64,000 bases of DNA from Cornus controversa (Eukaryota > Streptophyta > Magnoliopsida > Cornales > Cornaceae), in contig CM048850.1 of assembly GCA_026545225.1 (NCBI GenBank), forward strand, positions 4,712,001 through 4,776,000. The letters run 5' to 3'. A program made the position numbers and the translations under genes. Below are positions 1 through 11,352 of this stretch, piece by piece. The notes under the pieces are model-generated. The model did not search any database. It was given only the letters and a program-made list of their open reading frames with translations, and was not told the DNA's origin. Numbering within the stretch: the stretch's first letter is position 1; each line of letters begins with the position of its first letter.

Positions 1-105
1 ATGTTTTCCACACTCAAAACACGTTAAACACCACTCAAAATGCATTTATGGCAATTATAATGCGAAAGATGCCAAAACCGGCCAAAATTGGTCACGGTCT
101 CTACA
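1..105 (-). repeat. T1 3' LTR, partial (cut by window edge)
   Basis: These bases align without gaps to 24556-24660, the outer end of the T1 5' LTR, with 5 mismatches. The LTR boundary is the trinucleotide ACA at 103-105, which reads TGT on the minus strand. The rest of this LTR lies left of the window, so its target-site duplication cannot be checked. Confidence 0.92.
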
Positions 106-120
106 ACCTCCCCCCCTTAA
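106..120 (-). other. T1 polypurine tract
   Basis: A pyrimidine run on the plus strand (ACCTCCCCCCCCTTAA), purine on the minus strand, directly abutting the LTR boundary. This is where plus-strand DNA synthesis is primed in LTR retrotransposons. The same arrangement is seen in T3 (47742) and T2 (52382). Confidence 0.85.
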
Positions 121-152
121 GGGAATTTCGTCCCCGAAATTAGAAACATACC

Positions 153-1689
153 TCAAGTAGAAAATAACTCAAGATATTTCGAGAGGACTTCTTGCTCTCG
201 CTCCCACGTAGCCTCCTCGACTCCGTGATGCCTCCAAAGGACTTTAACCAATGGAATAGTCTTGCCCCGAAGCACTTGCTCCCTAGCATCCAAAACATGT
301 ATAGGTCTCTCCTCGTAAGACACATCCTCCTCCACCTCAAGATCTGTCCAATCTAACAAATGTGAAGGATCCGGCCCATACTTTCTCAACATCGAAACAT
401 GGAAAGTATTGTGCACACTTGACAATTGCGGTGGCAATGCCAAGCGGTATGCAACCTCACCCACATGATCCAATATCTCGAATGGATCGATAAACCATGG
501 GGCTAGCTTTATGCTACGCCCAAACCTCATCAAACCCTGTCGTGGCGAGACCTTCAAGAAGACATGGTCCCCCACCTCAAATGCTAAAGGCGTAGCTTTT
601 CTGACGACTATAAGCCGTAAGCAAACGCTGCCGTATAATCTTAATCTTTTTCGTAGTCTCTCTGACTATATCTGGCCCCAAAGCCACTGTCTCACCAACC
701 TCTGTCCAACAAACTGGTGACCTACAAGGTCTACCATACAAGGCCTCAAATGGAGCCATCTTAATACTAGTTTAGTAGCTATTATTGTATGCAAACTCCA
801 CTAATGGAAGGTGATCCTCCCAATTGCCTCAAAAATCAAGTGAACATGCTCTAAGCATATCCTCCAAAATCTGTATAGTACGCTCCGACTGACCATCTGT
901 CTGGGGATGGAAAGGTGTACTGAAATGGAGGTCCGTATCAAGTGCAGCCTGAAAACTCTACCAAAACTGTGACGTGAATCTTGGAACTCTATCAGACACA
1001 ATGGAAACTAGCAATCCGTGCAGCCTCACAATCTGATCAATATACAACTGACTAAGAGTATCCACATCATCTGTCACTCGAATAGGGAGAAAATGAGCCA
1101 CCTTGGTCAACTTATCCACAATGACCCAAACTGCATCATGACTCTTCCTTGTCCTAGGTAACCTCATCACAAAGTCCATAGTGACGTGTTCCCACTTCCA
1201 CATAGCTACCAGTAAAGGCTGTAACAAACCTGCCGGTCTTTGATGCTCGGCCTTCACTTGTTGACAAGTGAGGCATCTAGCCACAAACCGTGCGACGTCC
1301 CTTTTCATGCCCTTCCACCAATACTGTCTACGAAGGTTGTGGTACATCTTTGTACCACCGGAATGTACTGCAAGTCTGGAGCTATGAAACTCCCTCAGGA
1401 CCTCATCCCTACAAGCCAATGGAACCACCATTCTGCCTCTGAACCTCAGACCTCCGTCTAAATGGATAACCCAATCCTCCACTGCCTCGCCACTCGTAAT
1501 CCGAGTGCGAATGCTCTCTAACTCTGTGTCATGCCTCTGCTCCTCAACCACCCTACTCACTAGAGTTGGTTGCGCTATGAGTGTGAACAAAGTGGCATGT
1601 CCATCACTCTCACTAAAGCACAATCCCATTTCTGAGATGTCTTCCATCATCTTCCATTCACGAATGACAATACTAGCCAAAGTGCCATG
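153..1689 (-). pseudogene. T1 pol, integrase and chromodomain part (broken)
   Basis: Integrase joins the reverse-transcribed element into host DNA; the chromodomain tail of this lineage is thought to steer it to heterochromatin. Reading leftwards from 1689: a zinc-binding region with HSGGTKMYHNLRRQYWW and CLTCQQVKAEHQ; a core beginning DFVMRLPRTRKSHD (first catalytic Asp); the second Asp in VSIVSDRVPRF; the Glu in a GQSER motif near 880; a GPF-like stretch KLAPWFIDPFEIL; and a chromodomain with VLWRHHGVEEATWERE. In-frame stops lie at 958-960 (TAG), 829-831 (TGA) and 772-774 (TAA), and a small deletion shifts the frame near 590. The gene is cut at 1689 by E1 and resumes at 12867. The terminal stop is at 153-155. 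Confidence 0.93.
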
Positions 1690-3198
1690 TGATAGGCGTT
1701 GAATGTTACGCATTCTAGCCTCTTAACTTATGTATTTTATTCTCTTAGTGATAGATTATTTTGTGATTTTACTTTGTTTTAGTGTTTTCTATATTTTCAG
1801 GGCCTTAATGATTATTTCAGTTAAAACCAGGATTTTGGGCTTTTAAAGAAGACATCCAAGATGGTGAGATGAAGCCTACATCAAGGAGATTCACTCAACT
1901 ATTTATTTCAACTCCAATCAGCCCAATAAAGAGGTCCAAGAGAATTACAGCTGCTTAAGAAGGTTTCGGGCCTGAAGCCCAAATCTGTGCATAATGCAGT
2001 CTTAGTCCCATTTTGGAAAATGGACCAGAAGTCTTATTTCTAAGCCTCAAATCGACATTATTTTCGCGAAGGGTTGAACGAAATTTGATTCTGCACACTT
2101 TTGTATTTCATGAAAATTCCGTAAATCGGACTTCTAGTGGGTCAAAAGTCGGGCCAAAGTCAGCAGGAAAAACCCACCTGATTAGTGTTGCGGGAAACCC
2201 TAATTAATTCCTAATTGGATTAGGACTTTGGTATATTCTCTTGGAGAATAAAGTGAAGACTTGGAGGCTGAATTGGGAGAGCTTACACACAGAGATTAGA
2301 GAGTCTGAGAGGGCTGAAGAGAACAGAAATATATTGCAGAGCCATTGGAGAACAAAGTCATACGCGTAATTCAGAAAGATGATGTCTTCTTCCTCAACAG
2401 TTGAAGCTTCTTCTTCTACCATGAGCGGCTAGTTCATCCACTAGGGTTTTGATGTAGCCCTAACAAAGCATCAATGGTTTGATTGTTTTAATTATTGGGG
2501 ACCTTTATATACATGCATAGATTATGTAATTGTGAGGATTCTTATTAAGGAATTGAGCAATAAAAGTCTTGTAAATTCAATCTCAATGATTTCTTATCTT
2601 GTCTTAGATATTTAGTTGTTGTTATTGAACTCAATCTCTTTTGTTTTCTGTGATCATGAGAGAGATTATTACACAATGGTAATCACTGAATATATTGTTA
2701 TGAGCTTTGATGGATTATGCCTAGAGAAGATGAACCATACTGCACCCTAGATTAGAGTAGTTAGGCAGATGGCCCATGCCAATCGAAGATAGTCCATGGC
2801 TTAGCCTTAATCATATGTTATCTTCTTGACGGATGAAGGTGAGCTTGTAGCCACCGACACCACTTATGCATGATGTAATTCCCCTATAGTTGATTCAATT
2901 GACCATTGATTGTGGAGTTAGTGGTGAAGTCAAACACCCTAGATTTCTCTCCTATTATCTTCACTATCTTGTTTACTTTGATTTATTTTATTTTACTTTT
3001 TAATTAGTTTAGTTTAAAAATCAGAATTCTTTTCTTATAAATTTAATTAGAATTAATTCCGTAATCCAACTCGTCAGAACATAATCCCTAAGGTACGATA
3101 CCCCTTTCGATAGCCCTATTCTGCAAGGAATTCGTTCTATTGCGAAGTGTGGAAATTTTTAATTGATATATTTTTGAGTCACACTCACATACGAATCA
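1690..3198 (+). repeat. E1 5' LTR
   Basis: Starts TGATAGGCGTTGAATG and ends CGAATCA; the same ends occur at 11353 and 12861. A block around 2423 (ATGAGCGGCTA, then ATGTAGCCCTAA) has a close counterpart in the E2 LTR near 14109, although most of the two LTR sequences differ. A TATA-like stretch (CTTTATATAC) near 2503 is a possible promoter, low confidence. Confidence 0.95.
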
Positions 3199-3203
3199 AT
3201 TTT

Positions 3204-3220
3204 TGGCGCCGTTGCCGGGG
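3204..3220 (+). other. E1 primer-binding site (tRNA-Asp type)
   Basis: TGGCGCCGTTGCCGGGG lies 5 bp after the LTR end. It is complementary to the 3' end of plant tRNA-Asp as I know it, the usual Athila primer. The identical 17-mer occurs in E2 at 14920-14936. Confidence 0.9.
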
Positions 3221-3343
3221 ATTATCTATTTGATTGATTGGATTTTACAGAATTAGGTTTAATTGGATTTTTAGTTTAGGAAATTTTTATATTTTATTTT
3301 TAATTTTGTTTTTGTTTTCTTTTCTGGTGCTTTCGGTAAATAT

Positions 3344-4741
3344 ATGCAAGGTCGTCGTTCTGTGGCTGATCCTTTGATACCTCTTGATCCTGAGCCTGAA
3401 CGTACTCTTAGACAACAAAGGAACATCCCTGTTGACACCATTGTGCAAGAGGAAGAATTAATTGAAGACATGGCAGAAGAGAGGAATAACAACCTTGTTC
3501 CTAATGCTGATGGAGAAAGAGCTAGATTGCTTAGGGACTACTATGTTCCTGAGACATATACCTCGCCAGCAGATTTTCAATTGCCCAATGTCACAGCACA
3601 GAATTATGAGATCAAGTCCAGCATTATTCAGATGCTACCATCTTATTTTGGGCTGACTCAAGAAGACCCTTACAAGCATCTGGATGACTTCATTGAAGTG
3701 TGCTCAACTACAAAAATTCACAACTTCTCTGAAGATGCTTTCAGAATGATACTTTTTCCATTCTCTCTGAAAGACAAAGCAAAGTATTGGTTCAACTCTC
3801 TACCGGCTGGTTCTATCACAACTTGGACTCAGATGCAACATGAGTTTCTCAAGAAGTATTTTCCGATAGGGAAGACCAATCAGTTCAGACGTGCTATCAC
3901 TGGTTTCTCCCAACATGAGGGGGAACAATTTTATGAGACATGGGAAAGATTCAAGGACCTTCTTAGGAAGTGTCCCCATCATCAAGTTCCTAAGTGGCAA
4001 CTAGTGCAGAGTTTTCATGAAGGGCTCACAGAAGCCAACAGACAGATGGTTGATGCGTCATGTGGAGGTACTTTTATGTTGAAGAGTGAAGAAGAGGCAT
4101 GAACCTTATTTGAAAATCTTAGTGACAACTCTCTACAACATGTGTCCTCTACTCGTTCTAGCAGACCTGCCACTACCAGGAAGACTGATGGGATTTTTGA
4201 GGTTGGTGCTTCAGAAGCTATGCCAACTGATATTGATTTAATTGCACAGAAGGTAGCAGCAATTATGGCTGCCAATCAAACTCCTTCTGCTTCAAATTCT
4301 ACATTGCTAGGCCCTTGTGAATTTTGCTCTAGTCCTATGCATAACGTGAGCAATTGTCCTTCAATAGGGCAATTTTCTGATATTCAACATGAGCAAGTTC
4401 AAGCTGCTTTCACTGGACCAATGAATCCTCCACGAGGTAATACTTACAATCCCACATGGAGGAATCATCCTGGTTTTTCTTACAGTAACCAAGGGGCAGC
4501 AATGCAACCATCATATCAACCTAGGACTTTTGTGCCTCAACAGCAATATCAAACACAAAGTCCTATGGCCCAAAGAATTTCTGCTATTGAAGACAAGCTG
4601 ACTCTTACCTTGTCTAAATTTGACAAGCTTGATTCTCTCATAGAGACAGTGCAAGCTACTGCAGCAACAGTACAATCTACAGTTCAGCTAGTGCACTCGC
4701 ATTCTCAATCCATTGCCAAACTGGAATCTCAGTTTGGATAA
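3344..4741 (+). pseudogene. E1 gag (Athila-type capsid/nucleocapsid), interrupted
   Basis: Gag forms the cytoplasmic particle that packages element RNA. The ATG at 3344 opens a frame that continues through all of gag-pol to 7609. The first ~250 codons hold the capsid-like domain, with KAKYWFNSLPAGSITTW and KLFLKKYFP-like helices (seen as EFLKKYFPIG). The nucleocapsid part carries a zinc-knuckle-like CEFCSSPMHNVSNCP near 4313. The end is predicted coiled coil with SHSQSIAKLESQFG. In-frame stops at 4100-4102 (TGA) and 4739-4741 (TAA) break it without changing frame. Both are compatible with single G:C to A:T changes. The knuckle and the SHSQSIA motif recur in the E2 ORF at 15220. Confidence 0.92.
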
Positions 4742-7609
4742 CTTGCTACTTCATTGAGTAGAAGAGAAGAAGGGAAGCTCCCTAGTCAACCAATTGCTAA
4801 TCCAAGAGGGATGCAAGCTTCCACAAGCAACCCACACCATGAGCAAGTTCAAGCCATTACCACTTTGAGAAGTGGGAAAATAATTGACAATAAGGTGGGT
4901 GAAAAGAAATAAGAAGAAAAAGTGACCACAAGTCCAAGTGCTGAAATTCCTTATGAGCCCAAGGCTCATTTCCCACAACGTTTTCTTGAAGCATCTAAAT
5001 TGGGAAAGCAAGGGGACAAGCTGCATGACATGATGGAGGTGTTTCGCCAAGTGAAGATTAATTTGCCACTCCTTGATGCCATCAAGCAAATTCCACCTTA
5101 TGCAAAATTTTTGAAGGACTTGTGCACTCAGAAAAGGCGTTCTAAAAGCCATGTGCCAAAGAAAGTAATGCTGCCACAACAAGTAAGTTCAATAATTCAG
5201 CAGTGTACTCCTCCCAAGTACAAAGATCCTGGTGCTCCAACTATCTCATGCATTATTGGGGAGCACCATGTGGATAAAGCTCTTCTTGATTTGGGTGCAA
5301 GTGTGAATTTGCTACCCTATTCAGTTTACTTACAATTGGGCTTGGGAGAATTAAAGCCTACCTCGGTGGTATTACAATTTGCAGACAGATCAACAAAGCA
5401 ACCCTGAGGAATCATAGAAGATGTGCTCATTAAAGTGGACAAGTTCTACTTTCCTGTTGATTTCATTGTACTTGACACTGAGCCGGTTCACAATTCGAAG
5501 AGGCACATTCCTGTGATCCTTGGTAGACCTTTCTTAGCTACTGCTGATGCTTGCATAAATTGTAGGTCGGGGATCATGGATATTTCCTTTGGCAACATGA
5601 ATGTCAAGCTCAATGTGTTCAATGCTATCCAACACCCCCCAGATCAGAGTGATGTATTCTGCATGGATGATATTGATGAATGTGTGGAGGAATTTGTTTC
5701 ATCCTCTATATCTCGAAACTCCCTGGAGGTATGTAAGTCTTTTTATGACTTTGAGAACATTAATGATGAAGGGTTGTGTGAAGAAGTGCATGCTATGCTG
5801 GAAGTGGATGCTATTCAGAATACTCCACCATGGAGAATTCCAATTGAGCCACTACCTTTTCTCTCTAGCACTCCCTTAGTGCCTTCATTGGAGTCCCCCC
5901 CAGAATTAGAGTTGAAGCCTTTGCCTGACAAATTGAAGTATGTATTCTTGGGGGCACAGAAAACTCTTCCTGTTATAATTGCCTCTGATCTGACAGAAAT
6001 TCAAGAGAAGAGCTTAGTAGAGGTTTTATACCAACATCGTGAAGCAATTGGATGGAGTGTTGCTGATCTTAAGGGCATTGATCCCTCAGTTTGCATGCAC
6101 AAAATCCATTTGGAAGAAGGATGTAAGCCAACTAGAGAGGCACAAAGGCGATTGAACCCCAACATGAAGGAGGTGGTAAAGAAAGAGGTTGTCAAGTTAC
6201 TTGATGCAGGAATCATTTATCCAATTTCTGACAGCACATGGGTGAGTCCGACACAAGTGGTTCCAAAGAAATCTGGTCTTACCATTGTCCCTAACTCCAT
6301 GGGAGAGCTTGTTCCACAACGTACTGCCACAGGTTGGCGTGTTTGCATTGATTACAGAAAGCTCAATTCTATGACAAGGAAGGATCACTTCCCTCTTCCA
6401 TTCATTGATCAAATACTTGAAAGGTTAGCTGGTCAGAGCTATTATTGCTTTCTGGATGGCTACTCTGGTTATAACCAAGTAGCTATGGATCCAGAAGATC
6501 AAGAGAAGACCACTTTCACTTGTCCCTTTGGTACTTTTGCGTATCGTCGTATGCCTTTTGGATTATGTAATGCTCCGGCTACATTCCAAAGGTGTATGAT
6601 GGCCATCTTTTCTGACATGGTGGAAAAATTCTTGGAGGTGTTTATGGATGACTTCTCTATTTTTGGATCATCTTTTGAACATTGTTTGAGCAATTTATCA
6701 CTTGTGCTTCAAAGGTGCTGAGAACGGAATCTGGTACTTAGTTGGGAGAAGAGCCACTTTATGGTGAAAGAAGGTATTGTATTGGGCCATATTGTTTCAG
6801 AAAGGGGCATTGAAGTTGATAAAGCAAAGATCGATCTAATTGCAACTCTGCCTCATCCAACTTCGGTAAGGCAAGTTCGATCTTTCTTAGGCCATGCCGG
6901 GTTCTATAGAAGATTCATCAAGGATTTCAGTAAAGTGGCTCGACCATTGTGCCATTTGTTATCTAAAGATGTTCCCTTTATCTTTGATGAAGATTGTGTG
7001 AAAGCTTTTGAAAAGCTTCGGTCTCTGTTATCCTCTGCACCAATTATGCAGTCTCCAAAATGGGCTATACCTTTTGAAATCATGTGTGATGCCTCTGATT
7101 ATGCAGTGGGAGCCGTGTTGGGACAGAGAGAAGAGAAACGACCACATGTCATCTACTACGCTAGTAAGACTCTCTCTGATGTCCAACTCAATTATACAAC
7201 CACAGAGAAATAGCTTCTAGCTGTAGTGTTTGCCTTGGACAAGTTTCATTCTTATTTATTGGGGTCCAAGGTGGTTATCTACTCTGATCATGCAGCATTG
7301 AGACACTTATTGGCAAAGAAAGAAACCAAACCGCGTCTTATTCGGTGGATTTTATTGCTGCAAGAATTTGATTTGGAGATAAAAGACAAAAAGGGGACGG
7401 AGAATGTGGTTGCGGATCATTTATCTCGAATCGAGTTTGAGCCAGTGATCGATGCACTACCTATTCGAGACTCATTCCCGGATGAGCAATTGTTTGAAAT
7501 CAATTTGATGAAAGTTAATGGCCAAAGGTTGAAACATTGTGTGGAAGGATATGTGCCAAGAAGAGACGTGGAGTCCGTCGACTTGACGGATCCCGTCTAT
7601 CCGACTTAA
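4742..7609 (+). pseudogene. E1 pol: protease, reverse transcriptase, RNase H and integrase tail
   Basis: The gag frame continues with no frameshift. The protease motif is LLDLGASVNLLP near 5285. Reverse transcriptase spans about 5930-6780, with [27 protein letters not shown] and the catalytic box VFMDDFSIFG (FMDD, as is usual for Athila). RNase H spans about 6990-7440, with [26 protein letters not shown] and NVVADHLSR. Right after the RNase H linker (SFPDEQLF, near 7480) the sequence reads [14 protein letters not shown], which resembles the very C-terminus of Athila integrase. The whole zinc-binding and DDE core is absent, yet the frame is kept to a stop at 7607-7609. In-frame stops: 4910 TAA, 5405 TGA, 6719 TGA, 7211 TAG. 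Confidence 0.92.
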
Positions 7610-8498
7610 TCCCTTCGGAGAGTCAATCGTCTCCTACGGACGTTAAATTGTAGGTTTTGTATGTATTTCTATCCTTTAATTTCTTTAGTTTTCTTTGATT
7701 CTAAGTTTTAGTTTTAGTTTTCTTACTTTTTCTTTCAATTCTAGTTGCATTTTAATGTTTTTTCTTTGAGTTTTTGATGTATAAGTTGCTTCCGGAGGAT
7801 GCCAAGAGGTGTACCGAGGTATTTGGACTCAAGACGGGTGAAAAATCGTGCTCTCGGTCGACCTTGGGCGATGGAGACTCAAAATTATCAAGGTTCGATC
7901 GACCTTGGGCGATGGAGGGTCCAACAGGCATCCAGGAGGGGGATCGATCGCCCCATTTGAGGGGGATCGATCGCCCCATGTTATTTCTTGAAGATCACCA
8001 CCATCAGGTGGGAGATCGATCGCCCATCCTTGGGGGGATCGATCGCCCAAGGCTAAATGTGGGCTGCCCGAATTTTCTTGGTATTTAAAGCTTCCTTATC
8101 CTCCTATGTTGCTACCACTTGCATCCTAGACCTCTTTGAACTCCAATTCAAGTCCTACATCATCCGGAAAACTAATTTCTTCAATTAGTGATTATTATAC
8201 AAGAATTCAACATTGGTCAACATCAACTTCAACATCAAATTGGATCAAAAATCACTAGTTCTCAAAGGAAGCTCACACTTTTTCAAGTTCAACATCAAAG
8301 TAAGTGAAGTTTTTCCTTGAAGAAATTGTTCAAATCTTTTTGAGGGCTTTTGAAGACCAAGTTTGGGGGATCAATTTGGTGCAATTACTTGTTCGATTTG
8401 GGTGGAAAAATTGCCGAAAAAAAGAGGTTGAAGAATACAAAAGAATTGTGCACACCAAGTGTTCGATTTAATTCCTCAACCACACTTTTTCTACTTCT
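7610..8498 (+). other. E1 spacer between pol and ORF3
   Basis: No coding signal beyond chance ORFs. A T-rich stretch (7650-7770) is followed by the GATCGATC palindrome cluster at 7856-8044. A polypurine-tract-like AAGTTTGGGGG at 8359-8369 precedes the ORF3 start. Long leaders before the third ORF are common in Athila elements. Confidence 0.7.
7856..8044 (+). repeat. GATCGATC palindrome cluster in E1
   Basis: Four perfect 8-bp palindromes GATCGATC lie at 7942, 7965, 8014 and 8037, each followed by GCCC. The intervals are 23, 49 and 23 bp. Upstream, GGTCGACC (7856) and TTCGATCGACC (near 7894) are each followed by TTGGGCGATGG. The layout resembles the palindrome clusters in the Tekay LTRs and in S, but with another core. 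Confidence 0.85.
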
Positions 8499-9722
8499 AT
8501 GGCACCAAAGAGAGCAAGTCACCAAGCTGCTTCAAGTTCACGTAATCCTCGCCGAGCGAGGCATGATCCGACCACAGGTTCTTCACGATCTCGCCGAGAC
8601 GGTATTCAAGAGAGATGGCATCCAAGGGCGTTGAATTATGAAACAACGTTTGACATAACCGAACTTTATGGTATGTTTCCCGAGACACGGTGGGGGATTT
8701 TCGACATCCGTCGTCGTCGGTCGGCATCCATTTTTGTTCCACTCTCATCTACCATTTACCCGAGGCTTGTCAAGGTATTTTATCAGAACTTAATGCCGAA
8801 ACCTGATGAGCGGGATGTGCTTACTTCTTCCATAGATGGAACAATAGTTCGAGTGGACATGTCATCCATTGCCATTGCCATGGGTTGTCCTCATGAATGC
8901 CCAGCTGATTTATCTCATATCTATACTCCTTTACCCGACGAGTTATCGGTGGGCAATGTGGTTGCACGATTGTGTGCCAACCAATTTTTTGGGCCGAAAA
9001 GGAATGCAGCTTCAAAGTCTTCAATGCCAAATCATTTATGGTTCCTTGACGCTGTGCTACTCAAGAATGTATGTCCAATTGGACATAAAATCGAAAGACG
9101 TCAAGAGTTCCTTAGAGCCTTATATGCTATACATTTTGGGCATTGGTTGTCATTCCCACAGATTGTCTGGGGCCAGATGGAGAAATTCTATTCCAAAGTT
9201 GTGGCCAAGGCACCAGACAGTGCAAGTGACTGGGAGTTTCCATTCCCTACTATTATTCACCAGTTGCTTGTAGCACAGGGGTATGCAGTCCATGAGGACG
9301 AGCTTGCCTTTCCACGTGATCTTCATTATGGCACGCATGACTGGAACCTGAGTCGATCTCATATGCACCAGAGAGTCATAGCGGCGCCTGGTGAGGTATC
9401 TCGGTTGGCCCAGGGAGGAGAGCATGTAGATATACCACCACCGGTGGAAGGTCCAGAAGAGATGGAGGCAGAGGAAGAGGAAGTGCATGCACAGGCTGGT
9501 GGCCATGATTATTAATATTTAGAAGGGCAGATTGCTGGGTTGACAACCCAGTTTGGCACCTTACAGACAGAGGTCTCCACATAGTTTGGTGCAATGAGAA
9601 TAGAGATGGCGGATCACTTTCGTGACACTCGCCAAGAGCAACTCGAGATGAGGAGGATGATGCGTGCACTGATGCGCCAAGCAAACTTGGATCCAGATGC
9701 TCAATCACCACCACATCCTTGA
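8499..9722 (+). pseudogene. E1 third ORF (Athila post-pol ORF), two stops
   Basis: Athila elements carry an extra ORF between pol and the 3' LTR, sometimes called env-like from its position; a role in the element cycle is not established. The ATG at 8499 (MAPKRASHQAASSS) begins a basic Ser/Arg-rich N-terminus. A conserved-looking central region follows, with TIYPRLVKVFYQNL and a C-terminal half ending in an acidic stretch (EEMEAEEEEVHAQ). The frame is open for 338 codons to TAA at 9513-9515. It then continues in the same frame past TAG at 9582-9584 to TGA at 9720-9722, adding a heptad-like segment (EMRRMMRALMRQA). I see no signal peptide or membrane segment, so the sequence does not support an envelope role. 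It resembles what databases call a putative plant transposon protein. Confidence 0.75.
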
Positions 9723-11352
9723 CAGAAAGGTAACCATCTTTTGTATTTTATTTTATTTTTAGCTTTTATTCTTCTCTTTATTTTTATTTTTATAGTTAGA
9801 TTTTTATTATGAAAAAAAAAATGGAAAAATGAAAAAATATTTTATTTTAGGATTTTTCTCTTTCATATTTATTTTCACCCATACTATTTTCACTTGATCT
9901 TTGGGGTATAGTGGCTTGTTTTAACAGGTTTTAACATCCAAGTTTGGGGGTGTGCTTGCATTGCCTTCGTACTCGTGATGTACTCTATTTCTTTCCGCTA
10001 CTCCATGATCCCGGTAATATCGTTCTTACTCTTCTCTATGCTTTAATTGGGTGTCCATTGAGGACAATGTACAGTTTAAGTTTGGGGGTGAGGCGATGCC
10101 TATTTATGTGCTTTATTGCATATGGGGGAAATTTGGGTGAAATTCTTTTGTATTAGGATTTTATTTTATTTTATTTTCTTAGTTTGTTTATTTTATTTTA
10201 TTTTATTTTGTTTTTAGATAGAATGTTTTGACATGATTCAAAGGATTAATACCTTATGTAGGTGCATAACTTGCAATTTTTGAGTATGTTTTAAATCTTT
10301 GAAAACTATGGTTTGAATTATGTGATTTTAATCATAGTTTGCAATAACATGCTTTGGAGTGATTAATTTTAGTTTCCTTAAATGCACAGACACAATAGCA
10401 TAATCTTATGGGGTATAGACTGTGGTTTTGAGTTACATATGCTTGATATTAATTAGTATCTCTTGAGAATGAGTACCGATGATGTGTTATACTTGACTTC
10501 AATGAAAAAAAAAAAGAAAAAAAAGAAAGAAAAAAAATGATGAATAAGCAATCAATTTGATCCTTTTCATGAGTAACCAGGCCTCTATGCCTCAGGAAGC
10601 ACGGAGTGTTCGCGTCAAAAGTGAAAAGGTGAGAAAAGATGAGCATTGGTTGTCTTGATTTGTAGCCTGACTGATTCGAGTAATTAGGTCTTCGGGGTAT
10701 CTTAAAGCCTAGTGCCCTAAAGCCATCTGGTTTGGGAGTCACTGACTGAAAGCTTGCTACATGGATATTTCAGAAAGCTTAATAGATCAAGACATTGCAC
10801 AACCAATAAAGCAATGAAAAAAAAAGGAATGATGAAAAAAAAATGAAAAGTCATGTATTCATGTTTGGAAGTATGATTTCAATAAGGGGAGCTAGTGAGT
10901 AGAAGGGGTATGTGCCTTAATATATTCAGAGCTTGGTTATGCCACATGAGATGACTGCTAGTTCACTTTACACGAGGGAGCTAGAGTTGATTATTTTGAG
11001 ATATGTTGATGTGAATTATGCATGGGGACCATTGATTTGAATTGTGGAATTTGAAAGTTTGAAATTATTCTTGAATGCAAGTTTGTAACTATGTATTGTA
11101 ATCTTCTTCTTGAATTAATGTTGAAACAGAATTTTGAATGTTTGTGGGTAACATTTCTGGAAACCCTCACGAGACTATACTCGTCCACTAGGGGGAACCT
11201 AGGGGTTTAAAGGCTTGTTGCATATGCTAAATGCAATCGTTTCTCCCACGAAAGTGGAGTTTGGATAGTTTAGTTAGTGTTTAGTAGTTTCTTTGTTTTA
11301 GTTTTGTTTTATTCTATTGCTAAGGGACTAGCAATATGTAAGTTTGGGGGTG
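9723..11352 (+). other. E1 3' noncoding region with repeated polypurine-like motifs
   Basis: No ORF of substance. AAGTTTGGGGG occurs at 9940, 10078 and 11340; the last, followed by GTG and the LTR, is the working polypurine tract. Shared blocks with E2 include GAGGACAATGT just before the second motif, a segment around 10680-10760 (GTGCCCTAAAGCC), and a strongly conserved ~120-bp block at 11145-11262. Poly-A/G runs at 10504-10540 and 10816-10846 are low complexity. Confidence 0.8.
11145..11262 (+). other. Conserved two-hairpin block before the E1 3' LTR
   Basis: About 92% identical by hand count to 17487-17604 in E2, far more alike than the two LTRs. It can form two small stems: CTAGG/CCTAG around a 5-nt loop, and TTGCAT (11218-11223) with ATGCAA (11231-11236) around a 7-nt loop. 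Conservation in two Athila families suggests a cis function such as packaging or priming. That is inference. Confidence 0.65.

Noticed and set aside
8499..9722. Calling E1 ORF3 an envelope gene
   Set aside because: Position fits the env-like label, but no signal peptide, membrane segment or coat-protein feature is visible.
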